Assembly: GCA_030490835.1 (NCBI GenBank)
Contig: CM059971.1
Coordinates: forward strand, 101,560,095 to 101,624,094
Source: Annona cherimola
Taxonomy: Eukaryota > Streptophyta > Magnoliopsida > Magnoliales > Annonaceae
Length of the DNA stretch: 64,000 bases
Direction: 5' to 3'
The notes beneath the pieces are model-generated. The model was not told the DNA's origin and made no database searches. It saw only the letters and a list, made by a program, of their open reading frames with translations. The translations under genes and the position numbers were made by a program. Shown in pieces: positions 36,006-45,378 of this stretch; within the stretch, counting starts at the first letter, position 1, and every line of letters starts with the position of its first letter.

Positions 36006-37865
36006 ATGAAGAAGCAATCCATATGGCCGTCGGTAGCTTTTCTACTTCTCGTCGTCTTCTCTTCTGCTGCTGCTTTGTCATCCGCTACTGTCTGCCCCAT
36101 CAATCTCGACTACGTGCAGACCCTCCCATGGAATACGTCCACGTGCGGCAAAGCGGCAACTCCTGACAACGAAAATGATAACTGCTGCCACATCCTCCTC
36201 AGCCTCATTGGGATGGGCCTCGCCGCCCACCTCCGCCACACCAACATGTTCCAGTTCCCCAACTCCGCTGCCGCTTCCGCCTGCCTCGCCGACCTCCAGA
36301 CCCATCTCGATTCTCTCTCGCTCCCTTCCTCACTCGTCTCCCGCTGCTTCAACGACTCAAACAGGTTCGTCTCCGGTCATTCCAACTGTGCCGGCATCGC
36401 CACCGTCGATGACTGGGTCCAGATTGTGGGCCCCTCCAGCTCGCTCGACTTATATTGCAAGGGCGATCTGTCGGATCTGACGTCGTGCCACCTTTGCGTG
36501 AACGCCGGCCTCAAGGTGTCGTCGCTGCTGGTGGGCCACGACCGGAACTCGTCCGACGACAACAACTGCTTCTATTTCACCGTTTTGTATGCAGCCGGCG
36601 TCGTCAACCAAGTGGGCTTGGAGGACACCGAGAACGCAGCGTGCATACTGGGCCTGCCGCTCGCGGCGTCAGCGGAGAGAAGAAAGGGGTGGGTGCTCCG
36701 ATTCGTCTTCGCTCTTGCAGGAGGTCTAGCGGTGGTGGCGGTGGGGTCGGGCTGCATCGGGCTGTACGCGTGGTGGAACAAGAGGAGGAAGCGCAGAGCG
36801 GAGCATGGCTGGATTGTCGGGAGCTTCAAGGCCAAGATGAGGCCCAACACGGGCGCAAGATGGTTCTCGATTGCCGAGCTGGAGCGGGCGACGAGCGGAT
36901 TCTCGCAGAGGAACCTGATCGGCCACGGCGGACATGGAGCGGTGTACAAGGGCAGGCTGTCGGACGGCAGCCAAGTGGCGGTGAAGAAAATCCTCTTCGA
37001 CCTCGATTCCAAGGGCGACGACGAGTTCTCCAACGAGGTGGAGGTTATCGGCAGCATCAGGCATCGGAACGTGCTTCCGCTGCGGGGTTGCTGCGTCACG
37101 AGCAAGGATTTCCGTGGGAAGGAAAGGTATCTCGTCTACGACTACATGCCCAACGGGAGCCTCGACGACCACATCCTCTCCCGCTCGAACCTCGACGTGA
37201 AAAAGCCGCCTTTGAGCTGGCCGCAACGCAAGAGCATCATCCTAGATGTGGCCAAAGGGCTGGCCTACCTTCACCACGGCGTGAAGCCGGCTATTTACCA
37301 CAGAGACATCAAAACGACTAACATCCTCTTGGACGTGGATTGGAACGCAAGGGTGGCGGATTTTGGGCTGGTGAAGCAGAGCAGTGAAGAGCAGAGCCAT
37401 CTGACGACGAGGGTGGCCGGAACCCACGGATACCTGGCGCCGGAATACGCCCTCTACGGGCAGTTGACGGAGAAGAGCGACGTGTACAGCTTTGGGGTGG
37501 TGATCCTGGAGGTGATGAGCGGGAAAAAGGCGGTGGAAATGCTGTCGTGGCCGGCGGGGCCGGTGCTGATAACGGACTGGGCTTGGATGGTGGTGAAGTC
37601 AGGGAGAGAGATGGAGGTGGTGGAGGAGTCGCTGCGGGATGGTGGACCCAAAGGGATTATGGGGAGGTTTGTGAGAGTGGGGATTCTTTGCGCCCATGTG
37701 ATGGTGGCGCTGCGGCCCACCATTGCTGAAGCGTTGAAGATGCTGGAAGGAGACGTGGACATTCCGGAATTGCCCGATCGGCCGCTGCCACTGGGCCATG
37801 AAACGCTACTTTCCTCTTCGTCGGCTTCTTCTTACAGCGGGCCTTCGCTTCATACCTTGGTCTAG
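36006..37865 (+). CDS. SPARK-domain receptor-like kinase, At1g11050 type (copy 1)
   Basis: Intronless, 619 residues, first ATG in frame. Residues 1-26 are a signal peptide. The ectodomain (27-225) is a SPARK domain (Pfam family found in this kinase group) with 12 cysteines at 30, 47, 60, 61, 93, 114, 128, 151, 161, 164, 188 and 213 and NxS/T sites near 43, 116 and 181. One membrane helix spans about 229-256. The cytosolic kinase covers about 300-585: glycine loop GHGGHG (306-311), Lys327 in VAVK, helix C Glu344, HRD 432-434 with Asn439, DFG 452-454, APE 478-480. It is an RD-type Ser/Thr kinase with all catalytic residues present. The Phe usual in the glycine loop is His. Ligand and pathway are unknown. 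Its paralogue lies about 5 kb downstream on the same strand. Confidence 0.94.
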   Translation: MKKQSIWPSVAFLLLVVFSSAAALSSATVCPINLDYVQTLPWNTSTCGKAATPDNENDNCCHILLSLIGMGLAAHLRHTNMFQFPNSAAASACLADLQTHLDSLSLPSSLVSRCFNDSNRFVSGHSNCAGIATVDDWVQIVGPSSSLDLYCKGDLSDLTSCHLCVNAGLKVSSLLVGHDRNSSDDNNCFYFTVLYAAGVVNQVGLEDTENAACILGLPLAASAERRKGWVLRFVFALAGGLAVVAVGSGCIGLYAWWNKRRKRRAEHGWIVGSFKAKMRPNTGARWFSIAELERATSGFSQRNLIGHGGHGAVYKGRLSDGSQVAVKKILFDLDSKGDDEFSNEVEVIGSIRHRNVLPLRGCCVTSKDFRGKERYLVYDYMPNGSLDDHILSRSNLDVKKPPLSWPQRKSIILDVAKGLAYLHHGVKPAIYHRDIKTTNILLDVDWNARVADFGLVKQSSEEQSHLTTRVAGTHGYLAPEYALYGQLTEKSDVYSFGVVILEVMSGKKAVEMLSWPAGPVLITDWAWMVVKSGREMEVVEESLRDGGPKGIMGRFVRVGILCAHVMVALRPTIAEALKMLEGDVDIPELPDRPLPLGHETLLSSSSASSYSGPSLHTLV

Positions 37866-38338
37866 CCTCTTATTCCTAGTCATTTTTTGTCGTCCGCTAA
37901 ATGTATATTGTATTGATCATTCGTAATATACCTGTGATTTTCTAAAATGTTTATCTTTAACTATTTATTTGCCAAAAAATAATCTGCGGATATATAACAA
38001 CCTTTAGAGCTGCTAGCTTCCTGGTGCAGTCAAAACTTATCCAATAAACTGAGGCCTATTTGTCATCAAGTGTAAGTGAGAGCCGTCTAAATTAAGTACC
38101 ATGCTAGATAGCCGCCAAAGGGGCTCCAAAATTTCGACAAAAGTGTTCTTGAAATCGGTAACTGTAAAATATTAAAAAATATATATTTAAGTTAACTCGT
38201 CAATATGGTGATGTAAGATATCCTCTATGTCAAGAGCTGACTCTTTGATCACGTGGACTAAATAGTTAATAATGAACTTTGTTCAATTATTATTTATATA
38301 GGCTACGAGTTATATTTTTATTTTTATTTTTAGATGTT

Positions 38339-38411
38339 ATTTTAGCAACCCATGTAGCTCGGTTGGCATACAGGTGATCTAATGGTTGTATAGATCTAGG
38401 GTTTAAACAGG
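38339..38411 (+). mobile_element. tRNA-like SINE head fragment
   Basis: agcaacccatgtagctcgg followed by ttggcatacagg resembles the 5' end and box A of a tRNA-derived SINE, and ctagggtttaaacaggg stands where box B would be, though degenerate. No tail or target duplication is clear. Confidence 0.3.
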
Positions 38412-38444
38412 GAGTTTTCTAGATAAAATAATTAATTTTTGTAT

Positions 38445-38945
38445 TTTTGCGTTCTCGTGCTTGTAGACCCCGCATGATAAGATAAGATATAAGGAAGTAA
38501 GATATTTTTTTTTAATTATGAGATTTTATATGATAAGCATAATTCAATTTATAAAAATATAAAATAATGCAGATAAAATATGTCTTGAACTTATGCCTAA
38601 AGTACATATGGTAATTTGTTTGTGCATTTTATTTTATAAAAGCATTGATATAAGTTTAAATATATTAATTATGGATATAAAAAAATATATGCACTTTTGC
38701 CTTCTTGTGCTTGTGGATCCCGTAGGATTAAGATAAAATATAAGGACAGAAGATTTTTTTTTTTAACTATGAGATTTTATATGATAAGCATAATTCAATT
38801 TATAACGATATAAAATTATAATGATAAAATATGTCTCGAACTTATGCCTAAAGTACATATGTTAATTTGTTTGTGCATTTTATATTATAAAGGCATTGGT
38901 ATAAGTTTAAATATACTAATTGTGGATATTGAAAAATATATACAA
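38445..38945. repeat. 250-bp tandem duplication, two copies
   Basis: ttttgcgttctcgtgcttg (38445) recurs as ttttgccttcttgtgcttg (38695). The following about 245 bp match throughout, for example tatgataagcataattcaa, gaacttatgcctaaagtac and tttgtttgtgcattttat. Period 250 bp. Confidence 0.85.
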
Positions 38946-39876
38946 TTGACATAGAATTAAATTAATACATGTATGTGCACAACTAAAATTTTTATTGAAG
39001 CTAAATTCGTCAAATAGATGAATTTTCGTTAAAGCCAACCAAGTCCGAGGCTTAGCTCCGTTTGGATTTGGGATTTTAAATCAGCATCCAAGCTTTGGTT
39101 GCTATTGGTTTGGTGGCATAAGACAGCGGAAAAGAACGTCCGGAGGGGGATTGCGTCAGGGACTTTTTTTTTTGGTTTTACGCAACTATCACTTTTCTTG
39201 TTGCATTTGATGTTTAAATGACTTGATGCTCCCAACAACCAAATGATTTTGGATAAAAATTGATGTGCAACCATCACAACGGTAAGGGCTAATTGATGTG
39301 GTTTAATGTGAATTATTCATTTCATTTGGCCATAATTTGCTCATTCTATTTGAATGATCGAATAGTCCATTTATATATTTTTGATGCTTTTGGACTCAAT
39401 TGAAGGGTTTGATTTTGCAATTGAGTTCAAATTTTTTAGTTATAAAATTAAATAATTATTTGTATTATTTAATTAAGTTTTAATTATGTCATTATCTATT
39501 TTCAAATAATTTTCTACTTACTAGTCATACTAGGACTAACCCATTATTTTTACAAGTGTACCAAATTAAGTAGGATACTAGAGTTTGGATTTCCTAAAGA
39601 TTTTTAAGAAAATTTATTTCTATTTATTTATTTCAAAGGCATGTATTAAGAACGGTAGACTTGTAATCTTTTTTTTCTTTGTGCCTTGTTGTAATAATGG
39701 GAACTTAACTTGTGAAAGTGAAAATTTGAATTTTTCATAAATTAATATAATAATTAATTTTTTCATAAATGTATGATTCATCTTGAGGATTTGCATTAAA
39801 TATACGATCAGGATCACTTTTCTGGACTGATATATTACACTAACTTATCTGGTCGTGCAATGGTGATAAATCTTTT

Positions 39877-40402
39877 AACTTTGCGCATTAGCATATTGGA
39901 TTCCAACATTTGCACATTAGTATATTAGACCTTGTGAAGTTTCAGTCTTTATATTTTAAACCCTCACCTCTAATAGAATTAAAAAATATCTCATGTGTAA
40001 TATCGAAAATACTCTTATATCTATACGAAAAGCAAGGTAGTCATGGCCAAAAACTAACATCATTTTCCTACATGACTTCACTTCCTTAGAATGAAGCTAT
40101 ATTGTGCAAATTACTTTTCAAATAGATGTAAGGCAGTCATGGCTAAAAATCAACATCATTTACTTAATGAAGCCTCACGATTCTGAGGAGGTGATGTCAT
40201 TTAGGAAGATGATGTTAATATTTTTCATGATTACCTTGCTTTTTTGTACAAATGTAAGGGTATTTATGACATTACACATGGGTTTAATGGTATTTTTTAA
40301 CTTCATTAGGGGCGAGAGTTTAAAATGCAAAGAATAAAACTCCGCAGGATCTAATATGCTAATACGCAAACTTTGAATTCCAAAATGCTAATACACAAAG
40401 TC
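39877..40402. repeat. inverted-repeat element, ~525 bp
   Basis: The left arm (aactttgcgcattagcatat, ttgcacattagtatattaga) is mirrored by the right arm (tctaatatgctaatacgcaa, aaatgctaatacacaaag). The arms are about 90 bp. Related words occur at 22819-23270. No coding capacity. Confidence 0.7.
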
Positions 40403-42646
40403 GGAAAATTTATGACGCAAATTTCCCCGCAATGATTAGATGGCAAGTTCGAGTCGCACTCCCATGCAAGTGAATTGGGTATAGTTTCACACATTTCCCT
40501 CTTTTATGTGATGGCTTTATAGATTCTCCCAGTATAGAGGTATTTACAGATATTTTCCTTCATAGTATGAGGGTTATAAATGTATTTAACTATAATATTA
40601 GTTGTCATGTTATATAAATATAAATTAAACAAAATCAAAGTTCTTAGTTGAGCAGATATTTTAAAAACAAATAGTTGCCACAAGGGTGCTACTTGGTTCA
40701 GTGACCTAAATATGCTATGGAATAATGAGTTGTGCAACTTGGTTCGATGACCCGAATATGCCATGGAATAATAAATAAACTAACAACAAACAATAGAACA
40801 AAAAATTAAAGGGATCTATTTTGTAATGTAAAGAAAGAGGGAGAAGTGAGAATCAAAATTCCTTATGCATTTTAATCATTTTATCCACTTTAACTACTTA
40901 TTTTTTCTATTTTTATCCTTACATTTTAATCACTTTCTTATATAATTATTTTCTTTATTTCTATTTTACCCTTATTATACATATCACTGTCATAATTCCC
41001 TCTGAAGGCCCCACTAATTTTTAAGGGTAGATTAGGACATGTTGCATATTGGTTCTTTGAAAAGGCTATATTTACATTATTAGATTGTGGATCACTTTGG
41101 TCTTCCTTAGACACTAAGTCTCACGTAATAAAGTTTCACTTTGTACATGTGAGAACTTTTACGGCCTACACACCACTTAGTTATTATACTGAAGCTTCAT
41201 GTTTAGCCTTCTTACATAGTTGGGGAAAACTACACTTGAACTTGCTACAAAATGATTTATTCATTTTTTCAACCCATGTGGTGGGAGACATGATTTAAAA
41301 AATTAACAAATCTCTTAATTATAGATTTGAATGTGGTTAGCCTCAACCACTTAAGAAATGTGAATATTAAGCTAAACGATAATATTTGAGTAGCGACCAA
41401 CCAGAGGACTTCTAGTGTAGTCCATTTGGTGAGGCCTATGATTTGAAATTGGGTATTAAATAGTCTTGTTGGGTTGATCTTGATGTCTCCCATTTAAGGA
41501 GCTTTGGCCTCGTACTAATGTTGTAAAGTTTTTTTAATTGCTATTTTCTTATATACTATGACAACTGATATTATAATCAAACTGCTTCACACAATAAAAA
41601 AAAAAAAAAAAATTCTAAAATACCGTTACCTTAGAGAAAATCTATAAAACCTTCACTTTCCTAAGAAAGACAATGCAAATAACACACCTACGAGAGAGAA
41701 GTTTTGAACACGCGTTGGCAGGGTGAATGACACCCGCGTGTACCCACCCTGGTGGCCATACTAATGTTGTAAGTTGAATAAAAAAATTTTAAGATTTCGT
41801 AAGCTTGATCTGTAATATACAAAAAGTGAATAAAAAAAGTATGACTCTCAGCTCTTCGTTTATTTTGATTATTTTGATTTTATGACTCACAGCTTTTGAA
41901 TCCATGTCATCGCCTAAAATATTTTCAATATAGCCATGCCGTGACGCACAACAAGCCAAAAAGCAGGAGGTGCAACACGAAATTTTAAAAATCATTTTTT
42001 TCAGTCAAGATAGCTTGCCAATAATCATCTCCATCCAGCTTCTTACTTTCTTTGGACTTTTTAGAGTAAAAAGGAAAATATGAGCCCCACCTACCTAAGC
42101 CCTGACAAACTTGGGACACGATGAGGCCGTTGGAAATTAGCCGCCGCCTTCAACATGTGCCCGCAACCTAATCGAGAGCATTTTAACTGAATTGTAATTA
42201 TGCATGCGCCGTAGGTTTTACTTGATCATTAATAAAAAAAAATTCACTCTGCTCATAATATTTAGAATTATTTACTTTATTAGTCTGCTAATTTTTATTC
42301 AAATCCAACATATGTATGTATTCCGTCTTAAACTAATACAAAATTAACGTAATAAAATAATTTAATATATATACCAAGTTTAAAGTGATATTTTTAATAT
42401 TTAAACAGTTTAAAATATAATTTTTATGAATAATAATTATATAAAATTTTATTACGTTTTAACATGTGTGGGTATGGTGCAGTCCGTGTGCATTTGATAA
42501 GTAGTCTATGTATACATACAGAGATCTTTCTCATTTCCAGGACATTAGCATTTTCAGTGAGTTCCTAATCCTTTGTCCTTCTTACCTGCCCGTCTTGTCT
42601 CGTTGGGCAGTAGGAGGAAAGGGACTGAAAGCTAGCTTTGGGCGGC

Positions 42647-42657
42647 CTTAAATAAAA
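42647..42657 (+). promoter_or_regulatory. TATA-like box of the second kinase gene
   Basis: cttaaataaaa lies about 180 bp before the first in-frame ATG and about 80 bp before the upstream ORF. A start site 30 bp downstream would place the upstream ORF inside the mRNA leader. Confidence 0.35.
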
Positions 42658-42728
42658 AATAATATTCTCGTCATTTCCCCCTTACAAACGCCCATCCCAT
42701 TTGACTGTGGAGTCTGGAGAAAATATAG

Positions 42729-42833
42729 ATGGCCGCCGCATCAAGAAACCAAAGACCCCCCATCAGAAAAGAAAAGGATCCAAAGACCTGCAGCTTGCTC
42801 GACCATTTCTCCAGGCCCAAACCAGAGAAATGA
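42729..42833 (+). promoter_or_regulatory. upstream ORF of 34 codons overlapping the kinase start (ATGA)
   Basis: ATG at 42729 opens a frame of 34 codons (MAAASRNQRPPIRK... PKPEK) that ends with TGA at 42831-42833. The kinase ATG is 42830-42832, so stop and start overlap in ATGA. The peptide is basic and proline-containing and resembles no domain. Position +4 is G but position -3 is T, a medium start context. If the leader includes it, ribosomes must reinitiate or leak to reach the kinase. Confidence 0.5.
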
Positions 42834-44872
42834 TGATGAATAGGGTGCTAGAGAAGAAGAAGAAGAAAGTAGGAGATATGGTCGCAGTCGTCGTCCAACT
42901 CTTTTTCTTACTCTCCCTGCTCCGACAAGCTTCCAATGCATCTGCTTCTTCCGGCCCTTCTCCGGTCAACCTGACCTCCCCACCCCCACCGTCTTCCTCG
43001 TCCTCGTGTCCCATGGATCTCAGCTACATCCAGCGCATGCCCTGGGATTCTAGTGCATGCCGTCCTAACCAGAATCAGATGAACAACTGCTGCCAGACCC
43101 TCACCAGCCTCATCGGCATAGGAACCGCCCAACACCTGAGAGAAACCTCTGGTTTCCACCTGCCCGACCTCCCTAGCGCCACCGCCTGCGTCGCGGATTT
43201 CCAAGCCCACCTCACCTCTCTCTCCCTCCCTTCCGATCTCGCCTCCACCTGTTTTGGCAATCCCCAGCGGTTCGTCACCAGCCCCACCACCTGTGCAGGG
43301 ATCCAGACCAAGCAGGATTGGGTCGCCAAGCTGGGGTCATACACCGCCCTCGACTCCGCCTGCAACTCGAACCTCTCGGACCTCACTCTCTGCAATGGCT
43401 GTGCTTCAGCTGGCCTCAGAGTCTCCAGCCAGCTGACTACGCTCGATGGCAACACCTCCCACGCCACCAACTGCTGGTATTACACCGTCTTGTATGCTGC
43501 GGGCGTGGTCAACCAGTTCGGCCCTGAGGATCCCAACACGGCTTATTGCATCTTGGGTCTGCCTTTAGCATCCCAGGCTTCTGGGGGTAGTAAACGCCAC
43601 CTTGCTCTCGTATTCGCATCCACAGGAGCTGCAGTTGCTGTCTTTCTCCTGGTTTCCTTGCTGGGACTGTATCTTTGGTGGAACAGGCTGAGGAAGCAGA
43701 GCAAGATGAAGAATCTGGGATCGGGATTCTGGGATGAAGAGGAGGGGATGTCTAAACCTAGGGTCAGGCCCAACACTGGATCCATCTGGTTCAACATCAA
43801 GGAGCTGGAACGGGCGACGGACTTCTTCTCCCAGAGAAATCTGATAGGGCAAGGCGGATTCGGGATCGTATACAAAGGGACTCTGGCGGATGGAACTGCG
43901 GTGGCCGTCAAGAAGATCATAGAATCGGATTTTCAAGGCGACCTGGAGTTCTGCAATGAGGTGGAAATTATCAGCAATCTGAGGCATAGGAATCTGGTGC
44001 CTCTGAGAGGCTGCTGCGTGAAGGACGGCGACGATGATGGTAGAGAAGAACATGGTGGAAGCGAGAGGTATGTAGTTTATGATTACATGCCTGGCGGGAA
44101 TTTGGACGACCACATTTTCTTTTCGGAGCCGCTGGGTGGGGTTGGCAGCCTGAGGAGGAAGGAGCCGCTGAGCTGGCCGCAGCGGAAGGGTATCGTGTTG
44201 GATGTTGCCAAGGGGCTTGCTTACCTTCACTACGGCGTGAAACCCGCCATCTACCATAGAGACGTCAAGGCCACCAACATACTCCTCGATGGGGATATGA
44301 GGGCTAGAGTGGCAGACTTCGGGCTGGCCAAACAGAGCACGGAAGGGCAGTCCCATCTCACCACAAGAGTCGCCGGAACGCACGGATACCTGGCACCAGA
44401 ATACGCCCTCTACGGGCAGCTGACGGAGAAGAGCGATGTCTACAGCTTTGGGATTGTGGTGCTCGAGGTAATGAGCGGGAGGAGGGCGCTGGACCTGTCG
44501 ACGCTGGGAACAGAGTCTCCGCGCGCGTTTCTCATCACCGACTGGGCGTGGATGCTGGTGAAGTCGGGGAGGATAGAGGAGGTGCTGGACGAACCGCTGA
44601 GGGACTTCGAAGGTCCGAACCCCAATCCCAAGGCGATCATGGAAAGGTTTGTGCTGGTAGGGATTCTCTGCGCTCATGTGATGGTGGCTTTGCGGCCCAC
44701 CATCGCGGATGCGCTGAAGATGTTAGAAGGAGATATCGAAGTGCCGCTGATTCCGGATCGCCCCTTGCCGTTTGGCCACGGTCCTCTTTCCAGCTCTACG
44801 GCAGGGAGCACCTTCAGCACGTCACGTGCTCTGGGGAGCTTCTTGCTGAGCTCCGGAGAAATGCTGCGGTGA
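42830..44872 (+). CDS. SPARK-domain receptor-like kinase, At1g11050 type (copy 2)
   Basis: Intronless, 680 residues from the first in-frame ATG (three ATGs in a row at 42830-42838). The frame is open further upstream to about 42701 but has no ATG there. A basic stretch (EKKKKK) precedes the signal peptide (about 17-38). The ectodomain has 12 cysteines at 60, 77, 87, 88, 120, 141, 155, 178, 188, 191, 215 and 240, in the SPARK pattern. Membrane helix about 256-284. Kinase about 330-645: glycine loop GQGGFG (340-345), Lys361, helix C Glu377, HRD 476-478, DFG 496-498, APE 522-524; RD-type and apparently active. Compared with copy 1 it has an acidic insert (DGDDDGREE, about 399-407) between kinase strands and a longer juxtamembrane segment. 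Ligand unknown. Its 3' end faces that of UVR8. Confidence 0.94.
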   Translation: MMMNRVLEKKKKKVGDMVAVVVQLFFLLSLLRQASNASASSGPSPVNLTSPPPPSSSSSCPMDLSYIQRMPWDSSACRPNQNQMNNCCQTLTSLIGIGTAQHLRETSGFHLPDLPSATACVADFQAHLTSLSLPSDLASTCFGNPQRFVTSPTTCAGIQTKQDWVAKLGSYTALDSACNSNLSDLTLCNGCASAGLRVSSQLTTLDGNTSHATNCWYYTVLYAAGVVNQFGPEDPNTAYCILGLPLASQASGGSKRHLALVFASTGAAVAVFLLVSLLGLYLWWNRLRKQSKMKNLGSGFWDEEEGMSKPRVRPNTGSIWFNIKELERATDFFSQRNLIGQGGFGIVYKGTLADGTAVAVKKIIESDFQGDLEFCNEVEIISNLRHRNLVPLRGCCVKDGDDDGREEHGGSERYVVYDYMPGGNLDDHIFFSEPLGGVGSLRRKEPLSWPQRKGIVLDVAKGLAYLHYGVKPAIYHRDVKATNILLDGDMRARVADFGLAKQSTEGQSHLTTRVAGTHGYLAPEYALYGQLTEKSDVYSFGIVVLEVMSGRRALDLSTLGTESPRAFLITDWAWMLVKSGRIEEVLDEPLRDFEGPNPNPKAIMERFVLVGILCAHVMVALRPTIADALKMLEGDIEVPLIPDRPLPFGHGPLSSSTAGSTFSTSRALGSFLLSSGEMLR

Positions 44873-45378
44873 ACAATGCCAATGCCTAGGGAGTATGGAC
44901 GATCAGTATTTATCCCGAGGAGGAATGCAGCCCTGTACATTCAGGATCATACCGAATATAGCCGCAAAGCCACGGCCGATACGTTTTTGTACACGCATGT
45001 ATTCTTGATTTCTTTTTCTTTTTTTTTTAAGAGCCGTTGTAACTGAAAATAACTGTCCTCCAAGGCTGATGTGATTGCAATGCATCATGAGATAAACGGG
45101 AAAAAAGATCATACCATTTCACGCTTTTAAATTTTACAAGGGAGTGTTGATAGAAGATTTTCCACATGCACTCGTGGACTTACAATGAGGATTGATGAGG
45201 CGGCAAACGAGAATACATGAAAGTAACATAGCCAATCCAATGATTGGTCTTAACATGGAGTGACAGAAGGGGGGAAAACACACGGCAAAAAAAAAAGCAC
45301 CAAAACGAAAGAGGGGAGACGTCCAAATGCAGATGCTTGTGCTACGCAGCAAACTGGTTCTGGTCCATGCCGGTCCTA
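44873..45378. other. convergent 3' region between kinase 2 and UVR8
   Basis: 506 bp separate the two stop codons, so both 3' UTRs must fit or overlap here. I see no other gene. T-rich stretches lie near 45007-45030 and a poly-A tract at 45286-45297, but clear poly(A) signals are not evident. Confidence 0.5.

Larger units (their letters stand above)
37866..42646. other. Intergenic DNA between the two kinase genes
   Basis: No gene recognised. The stretch holds a 250-bp tandem duplication, a SINE-like fragment and an inverted-repeat element, listed separately. 42225-42500 is an AT-rich repeat sharing actttattagtctgctaat-type words with MITEs near 30940 and 62900. Confidence 0.5.

Noticed and set aside
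42701..42829. 43-residue extension upstream of kinase copy 2
   Set aside because: Open frame without an ATG; the extension is hydrophilic and would bury the signal peptide. The first ATG at 42830 is a better start.
43565..44677. Long minus-strand open frame (370 codons) opposite kinase copy 2
   Set aside because: It mirrors the GC-rich coding strand of a clear kinase and has no motif of its own, so it is a shadow frame.
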